This document shows, in pieces, positions 1-6,473 of a stretch of 6,917 bases of DNA (its first letter is position 1; each line of letters starts with the position of its first letter). Source of the stretch: Melioribacteraceae bacterium (GTDB taxonomy: Bacteria; Bacteroidota; Ignavibacteria; Ignavibacteriales; Melioribacteraceae); NCBI GenBank assembly GCA_015486905.1, contig WFQV01000523.1, positions 1-6,917 of the forward strand, read 5' to 3'. The position numbers and the translations under genes were made by a program. The notes beneath the pieces were generated by a model, which was given only the letters and a program-made list of their open reading frames with translations, did not search any database and was not told the origin of the DNA.

Positions 1-16
1 GTACTCGAACGGATTC

Positions 17-76
17 AATCTTCTTACGTCTTGCTTCTTACGTCTAGCGATTGACGAAGGATAGGACGCTGATTTT
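17..76 (+). repeat. Left outer arm of imperfect inverted repeat flanking the operon
   Basis: Compared base by base with the reverse complement of 6731-6790, these 60 bases agree at 50 positions without any gap. The longest exact stretch is GATAGGACGCTGATTT (60-75). Within the arm, TTCTTACGTCTTGC (21-34) and TTCTTACGTCTAGC (35-48) form a 14-base tandem repeat with one difference. Beyond base 76 the similarity continues loosely (a GAACACGRATGA..GCGGATT segment) with insertions and deletions. The two arms point away from the 6 kb operon. I infer that they are two copies of one dispersed intergenic element rather than transposon ends, because the genes between them are housekeeping genes and there is no transposase. 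Confidence 0.8.
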
Positions 77-184
77 CATGATACGTTATGATTCCCGCAG
101 ATTGGACAATGGAACACGAATGATGCGGATTTATTCATTTAAGAATTAAGAATTTTTTGCTCGCTGCTATTTGCTATTCAATCA

Positions 185-226
185 CCCAACCTGTCGCGCC
201 GGATCCCAACTTGTCGGGAGGAGGCA
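185..226. repeat. GC-rich module with direct repeat and near-palindrome
   Basis: CCCAACCTGTCG (185-196) and CCCAACTTGTCG (205-216) are direct repeats with one difference, set 20 bases apart. The second copy continues into GGG, so that CCCAAC..GTCGGG (205-218) can fold on itself with one A-C mismatch. The block is clearly more GC-rich than the AT-rich DNA around it. No equivalent block is present at the matching place in the right flank, so it looks like an optional module of the mosaic. No T-run follows the hairpin on either strand, so it is not a typical terminator. Confidence 0.5.
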
Positions 227-228
227 GA

Positions 229-280
229 CCATCCATTCATCCAACCATCCAACCATCCATTTATCCAATCATCCAATCAA
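229..280 (-). repeat. Imperfect octamer run (WTGGATRR, minus strand)
   Basis: Read on the minus strand from 280 to 229, this is TTGA followed by six consecutive 8-base units that all fit WTGGATRR (for example TTGGATGA, ATGGATGG, TTGGATGG). The GGAT core is fixed and the other positions vary between A and T or A and G. A matching run, also beginning TTGA, lies on the plus strand at 6587-6636, so the runs are in opposite orientation on the two sides of the operon. In a protein frame such DNA reads as His-Pro repeats, which explains spurious open frames here. Confidence 0.75.
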
Positions 281-322
281 TTTACTCGTCACAAAGGCTC
301 GTATCTTAAATCCCGATATTTT

Positions 323-826
323 CTATCCGTGGTATTTTTTTTCTCTAAATTCTTTTCTTTTTTCTTTTAATTTTTCTGCAACATAAGGCGGAACAAATTC
401 GCTTACGTCGGCATCGAATTGTGCAAGGTTTCTGATGATAGTTGAATTCAAGTAAGTGTATTTTTCGTGAGGCATTAGGAAAATGGTTTTGAAATCCTTG
501 TTCAATTTACGGTTCATTAATGCCATCTGAAATTCATATTCAAAGTCGCTTATTGCACGCAACCCGCGGATTATTCCTACTGCGCCTAATTGGCGGGCGT
601 GGTCAACTACCAATCCGCCAAAGGAATCGACAATCACGTTGGGGTATTCTTTAAGGGATTCCTTCAACATATCAACCCGTTCTTCCAATGTAAACATCTC
701 GGTCTTGGCGGGGTTCTTTGCTACCGTTACAACTATCTCGTCAAATAATTCCATTGCACGTTTAATAACGTCGATGTGTCCGTATGTAACGGGGTCGAAA
801 GTGCCCGGGTAAATTACTCTTCTCAT
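323..826 (-). CDS. coaD: Phosphopantetheine adenylyltransferase (EC 2.7.7.3)
   Basis: CoaD transfers AMP from ATP to 4'-phosphopantetheine, giving dephospho-CoA, the next-to-last step of coenzyme A synthesis in the cytoplasm. The 167-residue protein has the family's usual length and layout: a nucleotidyltransferase N-terminus YPGTFDPVTYGHIDVI with the (T/H)xGH motif as TYGH at 14-17, an IIRGLR segment at 85-90 that is the substrate-binding RG(L/V)R signature, and the ISSTxVR-type motif as LNSTIIR at 126-132. It closes the operon, 105 bases downstream of rsmD, a common partner in bacteria. Upstream of the ATG there is only a weak purine stretch (AGAGTAGAGAA). The 105-base gap contains TACTTTTG on the minus strand (874-867), which fits the Bacteroidota -7 pattern TAnnTTTG, but the nearest TTTG upstream is 25 bases away, so an internal promoter is only a possibility. 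The C-terminal tail is rich in Lys and Arg. Confidence 0.96.
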   Translation of the reverse strand: MRRVIYPGTFDPVTYGHIDVIKRAMELFDEIVVTVAKNPAKTEMFTLEERVDMLKESLKEYPNVIVDSFGGLVVDHARQLGAVGIIRGLRAISDFEYEFQMALMNRKLNKDFKTIFLMPHEKYTYLNSTIIRNLAQFDADVSEFVPPYVAEKLKEKRKEFREKKYHG

Positions 827-931
827 TTCTCTACTCTTTTTGTTAGAAATAAAAAACGAATAACAACAAAAGTAATTTCGTTAAATTTAAGGAACAGGAC
901 AAATTTGTTGCTCTTTATTTCTTTTTAAGGT

Positions 932-1480
932 TTAAGATTTTTCAAACAAATAAATCAAGCTGTCCCCTATTTTCTTGAACGCTTTGCGGCCGAATGCTTC
1001 CACATCTTTTGCTTCGGTTTGAACTGAACGCTCCACTATTATTAGTCCCCCCTTCTTAAGGTAATTATTTTTAAGAAAATTTTGCACTGCAGTGTAAACA
1101 TCGTATTTGTAAAACGGGGGGTCGGAGAGAATCAAATCGTACGATTCGTGATTTTTCATTTTGGAAAATTTAACTGCGTCGGTTTTAAATACTTTACACT
1201 TTTCTTTTAATTCCAAAGCATCAATATTTTTGTAAAGGTTCTTGTAGATGAGATAATTCTTTTCAACGAAATGAATTTTCTCGGCGCCGCGGCTGTAGGA
1301 TTCAAATCCCAAGGAGCCGCTGCCTGCGTAAACGTCGCAGACGGAGATGCCTTCGAAGACTATTAAATTTTCCAACACGGCAAAGAGAGATTCGCGCACT
1401 CTGTCCGTTGTGGGTCTTATTAAATCCGATTTGGGAACTTTAAGATATCTTCCTTTCAATCTCCCGCCGGTAATTCGCAT
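932..1480 (-). CDS. rsmD: 16S rRNA (guanine(966)-N(2))-methyltransferase RsmD
   Basis: RsmD uses S-adenosylmethionine to methylate N2 of G966 in 16S rRNA during assembly of the small subunit. The 182-residue protein shows the family's N-terminal MRITGGRLKGRYL segment and the RPTTDRVRESLF block (22-33), the SAM-binding motif I DVYAGSGSLG (49-58), an acidic residue after the second strand in FVEKN (71-75) and the catalytic N6/N2-methylase motif DPPF (120-123). Length is close to that of the E. coli enzyme. Its ATG overlaps the stop codon of the PilM-like gene as TAATG, which points to translational coupling; a short AGG lies about nine bases upstream. coaD follows, the usual partner. The family assignment is strong; the exact target base is taken from the family and cannot be seen here. 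Confidence 0.93.
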   Translation of the reverse strand: MRITGGRLKGRYLKVPKSDLIRPTTDRVRESLFAVLENLIVFEGISVCDVYAGSGSLGFESYSRGAEKIHFVEKNYLIYKNLYKNIDALELKEKCKVFKTDAVKFSKMKNHESYDLILSDPPFYKYDVYTAVQNFLKNNYLKKGGLIIVERSVQTEAKDVEAFGRKAFKKIGDSLIYLFEKS

Positions 1481-2400
1481 TAGTCCAACCTAAGTGCTAT
1501 TCCGCAAGCTGATGCAAAGGAGTTGTATTTTTCGGTAAAGAAGGGAGAGCTTTTCAAATGTTCCGCCATATCAAGGGAGGCAAAGGGATTCAATTTTTTT
1601 AGCGTAATGTCCAATTTCTCTTTCAGTTGATTTAGGAGTGATCCCGAAATAAGTTCGCCGGCGATGAAGCCGTCCATGAAATCGTATTTGTTCAATCCGA
1701 AAGTTTCGGTTGCTTCCATTGTAGAGCTTAATCTTTCCGGTATTTCGGAGATAGAGTCAAACTCGATTGTTTTAACAAAGAGGGGGAAGAACTTTTTGGT
1801 GAAAATCAAAGAGAGTGATTTTTCACCGAGATACGCATTCAAGCTTGTTGTACCGTTAGTGGATTTTGAACCTTTTAAAACATTAATAGTTGCAAGATTA
1901 GCATGGTCAACGCGCTTGAGAATTAAGTTGTTCCTCAAAAAGAATTTGTTTAATGTAATGAGAATTTTTTCCCTAAGGGCAAAGGCACAAATTTCGTGTG
2001 AGTTTTTTTCGGCGTCTTCTTTTATTGTGAAATATTTCAAAATGAAATTTTCAGCCGAGGCGTAAGGGAACAATCTCTCAAATTCCCATTTTAAGTATTT
2101 GCTTTTGTCTTGTTGAGAAAGTCTTTTTTCCAAAGGTATTTGAAAGACCTTAAATTCTTTAGGCGGGAGTGTAATTGAAACGTTTGTGCTTTGAAATTTA
2201 TTGCGTAAAAGAATTTCGTTAAAAGAGGCTTGGAGAATATCGATGATTTTACCTTCCCTATCTTCGAAGTTCAGAATCTCGGGAAAAAATTCCTCATCGA
2301 TATTCTCCACAAAAAATTTGTCGCCTTTATTAATAATCTCGACGACTTGAATTTTAGTCTCGGTTAAATTAATGCCGACATTATTGAATGACAGCGACAT
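1480..2400 (-). CDS. PilM-like actin-fold protein with degenerate nucleotide site
   Basis: This 306-residue protein appears to be a divergent member of the PilM/GspL-type actin-like family, cytoplasmic proteins that in type IV pilus or type II secretion machines bind the short cytoplasmic tail of a bitopic membrane partner. The visible parallels are a first strand-turn-strand GINLTETKIQVVEI (9-22) where PilM has GIDIGxxxxKxVEL, VSITLPP (74-80), WEFERLFPY (105-113) matching the E(A/F)ExxIPF segment, DHANLATINVL (165-175) and a C-terminal FASACGIALR (295-304), the hallmark AxGLALR ending. The Asp and the two Gly of the phosphate loops are replaced (GINLTE; AYLGEKSLSLIF at 189-200), so ATP binding is doubtful. 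There is no membrane segment. Eight bases separate it from the upstream membrane-protein gene and its stop overlaps the rsmD start. The Shine-Dalgarno site is weak. No PilN, PilO, PilP or PilQ genes are in the window. Function is inferred, not established. Confidence 0.7.
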   Translation of the reverse strand: MSLSFNNVGINLTETKIQVVEIINKGDKFFVENIDEEFFPEILNFEDREGKIIDILQASFNEILLRNKFQSTNVSITLPPKEFKVFQIPLEKRLSQQDKSKYLKWEFERLFPYASAENFILKYFTIKEDAEKNSHEICAFALREKILITLNKFFLRNNLILKRVDHANLATINVLKGSKSTNGTTSLNAYLGEKSLSLIFTKKFFPLFVKTIEFDSISEIPERLSSTMEATETFGLNKYDFMDGFIAGELISGSLLNQLKEKLDITLKKLNPFASLDMAEHLKSSPFFTEKYNSFASACGIALRLD

Positions 2401-2408
2401 AATTTAAA

Positions 2409-2966
2409 TTATTCCCAAGAAGCGGTGTTCTTAAGAGCATCGTTGTACAAATCGCCTACTTTGCCGTATCCGTCAGGGTCTTTCAGCAAGTATCTGTTTC
2501 CCATTGAAATTGTTGTGTCGATACTTACAATTCTGCCCCAGCGGTTAATAACCGTATCAACCGACTGATTAGTGTCCACCTGCAATATGTAATATCGGTG
2601 TGATTTGGGTGCAAAATAAAGCGAATCGGGAGTGAACTCACCGCTTGTCAAAGCGACGAACGGATTCTTCGATTTCTTTGTAATGGTATCGATAGCCGTT
2701 TCCATTTTGATTACATTCGAATCTGTTTTAATGAACGTAATCAAGCTGTCCAAATTGCCGGTGTATTTACCGAACCTTTTCTGCCAGAGTATTTCCGCTT
2801 CTTTGATGTCGGTCATCCGAAGGCGGGATTCATTTTTGAAATGTCTCTCCTTTTTCATAATTGCATCCGGTTGAACAATTGCAACCTCGATTAAAAGATA
2901 AGTAAGAATTAAAATAATGATGTAGAGCGGTACGTGAATGTACCAGGGTTCTTTCTTTGTAAGCAT
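2409..2966 (-). CDS. Uncharacterised single-pass membrane protein
   Basis: I do not recognise this 185-residue protein. It has a short basic N-terminus (MLTKKEPWYIH), one strongly hydrophobic helix at about 12-31 and then a polar domain of some 150 residues, most likely outside the cytoplasm. The start of that domain has a helix-like RMTDIKEAEILWQKRFGKYTGNLDSLITFI stretch (50-79, shown here only as a landmark), followed by a Thr/Ser-rich region with likely beta strands (HRYYILQV 123-130; RIVSIDTTISMG 145-156) and a DPDGYGKVGDLYNDAL segment near the end (163-178). There is no prepilin cleavage motif (no Phe-Thr-Leu-Ile-Glu-type sequence) and no lipobox. It starts at ATG with a GGAGG site four bases upstream and lies between the ComEA-like and PilM-like genes. 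By analogy with PilM-PilN it could be the membrane partner of the PilM-like protein, but it lacks recognisable PilN motifs, so this is only a guess. Confidence 0.75.
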   Translation of the reverse strand: MLTKKEPWYIHVPLYIIILILTYLLIEVAIVQPDAIMKKERHFKNESRLRMTDIKEAEILWQKRFGKYTGNLDSLITFIKTDSNVIKMETAIDTITKKSKNPFVALTSGEFTPDSLYFAPKSHRYYILQVDTNQSVDTVINRWGRIVSIDTTISMGNRYLLKDPDGYGKVGDLYNDALKNTASWE

Positions 2967-2970
2967 TTTT

Positions 2971-2975
2971 CCTCC
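2971..2975 (-). promoter_or_regulatory. Shine-Dalgarno site of the 2409-2966 gene
   Basis: GGAGG on the minus strand, four bases before the ATG at 2966. It supports this start and shows that the host uses Shine-Dalgarno sites. Confidence 0.7.
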
Positions 2976-2989
2976 GCTATTTGAAACTC

Positions 2990-3478
2990 CTAACTTTTTA
3001 ATTCAATAAAATATTTAAGTTTTTCGAACTTCTTTTTTCCTATTCCTTTTACTTTTAAAAGGTTCTCCTTAATCTTAAACAATCCGTGTTTATTTCTGTA
3101 ATCAATAATTTTCCGAGCGGTCTTTTCGCCTATTCCGGGCAAGCTCGAAAGTTCATTAATGCCGGCTTGATTGATATTAATTTTAATCTTACCGGCTTTG
3201 GCTTTTTTCTGAAATATTCTATTTTTATCGTTCGTACTAAAATCTGAAACTTCTTGCTTAGATTCAACTTTTTTTTCTTTAAAACTGACCGAATCTATAA
3301 AAAAGTTTTCCTTTTTTTCAAAGGTCGCCAAAGATTTTTGTTCCGCCGGCGGATTGAAATCAAAAATGTATTTAAGGAACAGTCCGATTAAAAAAACAGA
3401 GAGCACAAAGGCTACCGTCTTCGCCTCGGTTTTGGTTAATCCTATTTTAACCGATATTTTCTCAAACCGATTTATTAT
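2990..3478 (-). CDS. ComEA-like membrane-anchored helix-hairpin-helix protein, probable AUA start
   Basis: The C-terminal third is a clear ComEA-type double helix-hairpin-helix DNA-binding domain: ININQAGINELSSLPGIG, then EKTARKIIDYRNKHGLF, then LLKVKGIGKKKFEKL, with the two hairpins GIG at residues 115-117 and 145-147 of the long form. ComEA-family proteins bind double-stranded DNA outside the cytoplasm during natural transformation; some small relatives have other roles. The first canonical start is GTG at 3406 (138 residues), but that cuts into the hydrophobic helix and has no ribosome site. The same frame is open without ATG, GTG or TTG back to the dnaJ stop and encodes INRFEKISVKIGLTKTEAKT before the helix, much like the N-terminus expected for this family. 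A perfect AAGGAGG (3489-3483) precedes two AUA codons at 3478-3476 and 3475-3473, giving 162 or 161 residues. A Lys/Glu-rich linker joins helix and domain. No other competence genes are nearby. Confidence 0.8.
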   Translation of the reverse strand: MINRFEKISVKIGLTKTEAKTVAFVLSVFLIGLFLKYIFDFNPPAEQKSLATFEKKENFFIDSVSFKEKKVESKQEVSDFSTNDKNRIFQKKAKAGKIKININQAGINELSSLPGIGEKTARKIIDYRNKHGLFKIKENLLKVKGIGKKKFEKLKYFIELKS

Positions 3479-3482
3479 TCTT

Positions 3483-3489
3483 CCTCCTT
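3483..3489 (-). promoter_or_regulatory. Perfect Shine-Dalgarno site overlapping the dnaJ stop
   Basis: AAGGAGG on the minus strand, whose first two bases are shared with the TAA stop of dnaJ. It lies four and seven bases before the two AUA codons of the ComEA-like gene and about 76 bases before that gene's first canonical start (GTG, 3406). This is the main argument for moving the start upstream. Confidence 0.75.
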
Positions 3490-4612
3490 AAGAAGGAACT
3501 TTAATGTTCGGCATTGCTTGCAATTTTTTCAGTAAGTCCTTTTCTTCGGAATTCACTTTTTTAGGCACGTAGATATTAATCCGCACCAATTGATCTCCTG
3601 CGCCGTGGCTGTGCAAATGTTGAATTCCCTTATCGCGCATTTTAAGAAATTTACCGGGTTGAGTTCCGGCTGCTATTTTTAACTTAGCTTTACTTTTTAA
3701 CGTTGGGACTTCCACTTCAGCACCGAGTGTTACTTCGGGAAAGCTCAGGAACAAATCGTAGATGATATTGTCCCCGTCACGAAGGAAATATTCGTGAGGC
3801 AATTCGTGAAAGACAACAATCACGTCGCCGGATGCGCCGCCGTTCTTGCCTGCATTACCTTCGCCGCGGATGGTCATGTAGCTCCCTTCCGTTACTCCCG
3901 CCGGGACAGATATTTTAATTGTTGCATCGCCGTAAATCCTACCTTCGCCGGAACAGGCGGGGCATGGGTCGGCAATTATTCTCCCCGTACCGTTACAATT
4001 GGGGCATGGAGTAATATTTACGAACTGTCCAAATATTGAGCGGGAAACTTGCCTTACTTCACCCGAACCGCCGCAGACAGGGCAGGTTTTAAAAGAATTA
4101 GGATCTTTAGCTCCGGTACCGCCGCAAACGGAACATTTGTTGTACCTTTTAATTTTTATTTTTTTAGTTGTTCCCGTAGCAATTTCTTCAAGCGTGAGTT
4201 TCAAATCTATTTTCAAATCGGAACCGGGCGTTCCCATTGCCGCACTGCGTCTTCTGTGGGTTTGTCTCGACTGCCCGCCGCCGAAGAAATCGTCGAATAT
4301 CGAGCCGCCACCGAAAGCACCGCCAAAAATATCCGAGAAGTGGCTGAAGATATCGTTAATGTCCGTAAACCCTTGAAAACCTTGACCGTGAAGCCCCTCG
4401 TGTCCGAAACGGTCATATTTGGCACGCTTGGAGTCGTCGCTTAGAACTTCGTAAGCCTCGGCAGCTTCTTTAAACTTCTCTTCGGCTTCCTTGTCGCCGG
4501 GATTTCTGTCCGGGTGGTATTGCATTGCCAATTTTCTGTAGGCTTTCCTAATTTCTTCTTTCGAAGCGTTTTTGGAAACGCCCAAAACTTCGTAGTAATC
4601 TCGCTTGGTCAT
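3488..4612 (-). CDS. dnaJ: Chaperone protein DnaJ (Hsp40)
   Basis: DnaJ is the co-chaperone that delivers unfolded clients to DnaK and stimulates its ATPase. The 374-residue protein is full length and has all four parts in order: a J domain (about 4-68) with the catalytic HPD at 33-35, a Gly/Phe-rich linker (about 69-113), a cysteine-rich zinc domain with four CxxCxGxG motifs (160-167, 177-184, 203-210 and 217-224) and the C-terminal client-binding domains with GDVIVVFHELPHEYFLRDG typical of type I DnaJ. Nothing needed for function is missing. The start overlaps the grpE stop as TGATG, so the two are probably translationally coupled; AAAGGG lies about eight bases upstream inside grpE. dnaK is not in the window and is presumably elsewhere. 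Confidence 0.98.
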   Translation of the reverse strand: MTKRDYYEVLGVSKNASKEEIRKAYRKLAMQYHPDRNPGDKEAEEKFKEAAEAYEVLSDDSKRAKYDRFGHEGLHGQGFQGFTDINDIFSHFSDIFGGAFGGGSIFDDFFGGGQSRQTHRRRSAAMGTPGSDLKIDLKLTLEEIATGTTKKIKIKRYNKCSVCGGTGAKDPNSFKTCPVCGGSGEVRQVSRSIFGQFVNITPCPNCNGTGRIIADPCPACSGEGRIYGDATIKISVPAGVTEGSYMTIRGEGNAGKNGGASGDVIVVFHELPHEYFLRDGDNIIYDLFLSFPEVTLGAEVEVPTLKSKAKLKIAAGTQPGKFLKMRDKGIQHLHSHGAGDQLVRINIYVPKKVNSEEKDLLKKLQAMPNIKVPS

Positions 4613-5238
4613 CAGTCGTTCCCTTTATCATCATTTTCTTCGGACTTACTAACATCGGGTTCAGCCACTTCCTGGCTCACAATAACCTTTGCATGGCGGA
4701 TTACTTTGTCTTTGTATTTGTAACCAGGTTCAACTTCTTCCAACACAGTGTGAGGTGGAACCCCTTGAGCCGGTTGTTGCATTAAAGCTTCGTGCAGGTT
4801 AAAATCGAACGGCTCACCTTTGGCTTTTATTTTTTCCACCCCTTGCTCTTCAAGTACTTTCGTAAATTTATTGAAAACCAATTTCAATCCTTCTTTAAGA
4901 GAGTCGCTGTTGTCCGATTCTTCGGCGTGTTTAAGCGAACGCTCCAAGTCGTCATAAACTTGCAATACGCTAACAATAAAAGGCTCAGCAGCGTATTTGA
5001 TTAAATTCAGCTGGTCGTTTTCCGTTCTCCTTTTGTAATTTTCGAACTCGGCAACCTTTCTAATAAAAGAATCTTTTAATTCCTCTTTCTCTGCTTCCAA
5101 CTCCTTAATTTTTTCTTTTAATTTTTGAATTTCTTTCTTCTCGGATTTTTTAGCAGTGTGTTTATTTTCCTTTTCACTTTTGTTGCCTTGTTCTTTTATT
5201 TCTTCTTTCATTTCTTCTTCGTTCTCTCTTTTTTTCAT
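4612..5238 (-). CDS. grpE: Nucleotide exchange factor GrpE
   Basis: GrpE releases ADP from DnaK and so resets the Hsp70 cycle; it acts as a dimer in the cytoplasm. The 208-residue protein has the expected build: a highly charged, Lys/Glu-rich disordered N-terminus (about 1-35), a long coiled-coil helix (about 36-75) leading into FENYKRRTENDQ, a helical segment with VYDDLERSLKHA (94-105) and the C-terminal beta-wing with the family signature FNLHEALMQQPAQGVPPHTV (146-165) and EEVEPGYKYKDKVIRHAKVIVS (167-188, landmark only). An acidic tail follows (about 193-208). The chosen ATG has two overlapping AGGAG sites just upstream; Met10 is an alternative but has no such site. It lies 15 bases after hrcA and overlaps dnaJ by one base. 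Confidence 0.96.
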   Translation of the reverse strand: MKKRENEEEMKEEIKEQGNKSEKENKHTAKKSEKKEIQKLKEKIKELEAEKEELKDSFIRKVAEFENYKRRTENDQLNLIKYAAEPFIVSVLQVYDDLERSLKHAEESDNSDSLKEGLKLVFNKFTKVLEEQGVEKIKAKGEPFDFNLHEALMQQPAQGVPPHTVLEEVEPGYKYKDKVIRHAKVIVSQEVAEPDVSKSEENDDKGND

Positions 5239-5241
5239 CTT

Positions 5242-5251
5242 CTCCTCTCCT
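5242..5251 (-). promoter_or_regulatory. Double Shine-Dalgarno site of grpE
   Basis: AGGAGAGGAG on the minus strand contains two AGGAG sites, eight and three bases before the grpE ATG. The outer one has the better spacing. It fixes the start at 5238 and suggests strong translation of grpE. Confidence 0.65.
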
Positions 5252-5253
5252 GT

Positions 5254-6303
5254 TTATTTTGTCTTTTTCAATTCTTTGGATAATTGCTGAGCAATGTAAA
5301 TAACGGCAGCAACCGCTTTGGGATAATGCATTCTTTTGGGACCGATAATTCCAACTGCACCTTGAGCATCACCGATTAAATATTTTTTGGCTACCAGGCT
5401 GTAGTCGGATAGTTTCTCATCGCCGGTTTCCTTGCCGATTTTTACCGTGATACCTTTCTCACCGCCGGAAAGTTTCTCGTCCATAATGTGAATTATTACG
5501 TCCCTATCTTCGATTAGTTCAATAATACTTTGAAAAGAATCGTGGCTTTCGAATTCAGGTTGCTTTAAAATGTTTTTTGCACCTGCAATCACGGATTTTT
5601 CAATGGATTTAAAATCGGTAAAAATCTTATCTGCCGAATCGATGAACAAACGAATAATCGGTTTCAAATCTTCTTTGTAATAATCTTTTATTCTTTCCTT
5701 GAAAGTATTTCTGATTTCTTTAAAAGTCAACCCCGCAAGCCTCTCGTTTAAAAGTCTCTGCACGGCTTCTAATCTTGATGATTTGACTTTGTGGTCAATC
5801 TCGAAAGTAATGGTTCTGATTAAACCCGATTTAATGGTAAGCACAACAAGAATTCTGTTCGAAGAGATACGAACAATTTGAATCTTTTGAAGAATGGAGT
5901 TTTCAAATTTCGGGTAAGTAATGCAAGCAAGCAAATCCGTAATTTCCGTTAAAATGCCGGAAGTCATTTTGAGTATTTCCTCAGTATCCCCGGAAATCTT
6001 CTCCAACTTAGAGTTAATGAATCGCTTCTCACGGTCACTCAGAACGGGCGGTTCCATTAAAGAGTCAACGTAAAAGCGATAGCCTTTATCGGTAGGGACG
6101 CGCCCGGCGGAAGTGTGCGGGTGACCTAAAAATCCGCTGTCTTCCAAATCCGCCATTATGTTCCTTATTGTAGCCGGAGAAAGCCCTATGTTGTAGCGCT
6201 TGGAAATGTTACGTGAACCCACCGGACTTGCAGTCAGAATGAATTGGTGAATCACGTACCGCAGTATTGCTTTTTCCCTATCGCTAAGTTGGTATTCTTG
6301 CAT
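5254..6303 (-). CDS. hrcA: Heat-inducible transcription repressor HrcA
   Basis: HrcA represses class I heat-shock genes by binding the CIRCE operator and is kept active by GroEL. The 349-residue protein has the family's usual length: an N-terminal winged helix (about 1-80) beginning LSDREKAILRYVIHQFI, with SPATIRNIMADLEDSGFL (42-59) as the recognition part and SAGRVPTDKGYRFYVD (65-80) as the wing, a central dimerisation/inserted region, and the C-terminal GAVGIIGPKRMHYPKAVAAV block (315-334) that is diagnostic for HrcA. As first gene it leads grpE and dnaJ, a classic arrangement. I found no TTAGCACTC-N9-GAGTGCTAA operator in the 614 bases upstream, so it may act on other loci such as groES-groEL. 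No Shine-Dalgarno site precedes the ATG; the leader is nearly pure A/T. The N-terminus matches the family start well. Confidence 0.96.
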   Translation of the reverse strand: MQEYQLSDREKAILRYVIHQFILTASPVGSRNISKRYNIGLSPATIRNIMADLEDSGFLGHPHTSAGRVPTDKGYRFYVDSLMEPPVLSDREKRFINSKLEKISGDTEEILKMTSGILTEITDLLACITYPKFENSILQKIQIVRISSNRILVVLTIKSGLIRTITFEIDHKVKSSRLEAVQRLLNERLAGLTFKEIRNTFKERIKDYYKEDLKPIIRLFIDSADKIFTDFKSIEKSVIAGAKNILKQPEFESHDSFQSIIELIEDRDVIIHIMDEKLSGGEKGITVKIGKETGDEKLSDYSLVAKKYLIGDAQGAVGIIGPKRMHYPKAVAAVIYIAQQLSKELKKTK

Positions 6304-6473
6304 ATCTTGTTTTTTAAAAAATTTGAATAATAAAGTTAGCTATTTTTTTCTATTTTTTCACTTGGTAATTGTGGTGCGGAGTGGGGGTAGGAGCGGTACA
6401 AGTTTAAATTTGGTGGCAAAAGATAAAAAATCAGAAAGAAGAAACTAGAAATTAGAAATGGTTAAATGTGAGG

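Larger units (their letters stand above)
1..322. other. Gene-free flank downstream of coaD, built of repeat modules
   Basis: This stretch lies beyond the 3' end of coaD and I see no credible gene in it. It is a string of short modules: two copies of TTCTTACGTCT(T/A)GC (21-48), a GATAGGACGCTGATTT box (60-75), a segment containing GGAACACGAATGATGCGGATTT-type sequence (about 111-132), an AAGAATTAAGAATT doublet (141-154), a GC-rich block with a near-palindrome (185-226) and a run of CATCCAAC-type octamers (229-280). The only plus-strand open frame starting here (171-386) reads the octamer run as Asn-His-Pro / Ile-His-Pro repeats and then runs antisense into coaD, so I treat it as spurious. I see no convincing hairpin plus T-run terminator for the operon between 280 and 322. 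Confidence 0.75.

Noticed and set aside
21..48. CRISPR-like repeats in the left flank
   Set aside because: The 14-base units are directly adjacent with no spacers, and there are no cas genes.
171..386. Plus-strand open frame with His-Pro repeats
   Set aside because: The repeats come from the octamer run and the frame continues antisense into coaD; no ribosome site and no plausible protein.
867..874. Bacteroidota-type promoter before coaD (TACTTTTG on the minus strand)
   Set aside because: The -7 box fits TAnnTTTG, but the nearest upstream TTTG is 25 bases away, beyond the usual spacing; not strong enough for a feature.
1664..2065. Long open frame antisense to the PilM-like gene
   Set aside because: Shadow of the minus-strand gene, with no recognisable features. 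The same holds for the plus-strand frames over dnaJ (3794-4444), grpE and the 2409-2966 gene.
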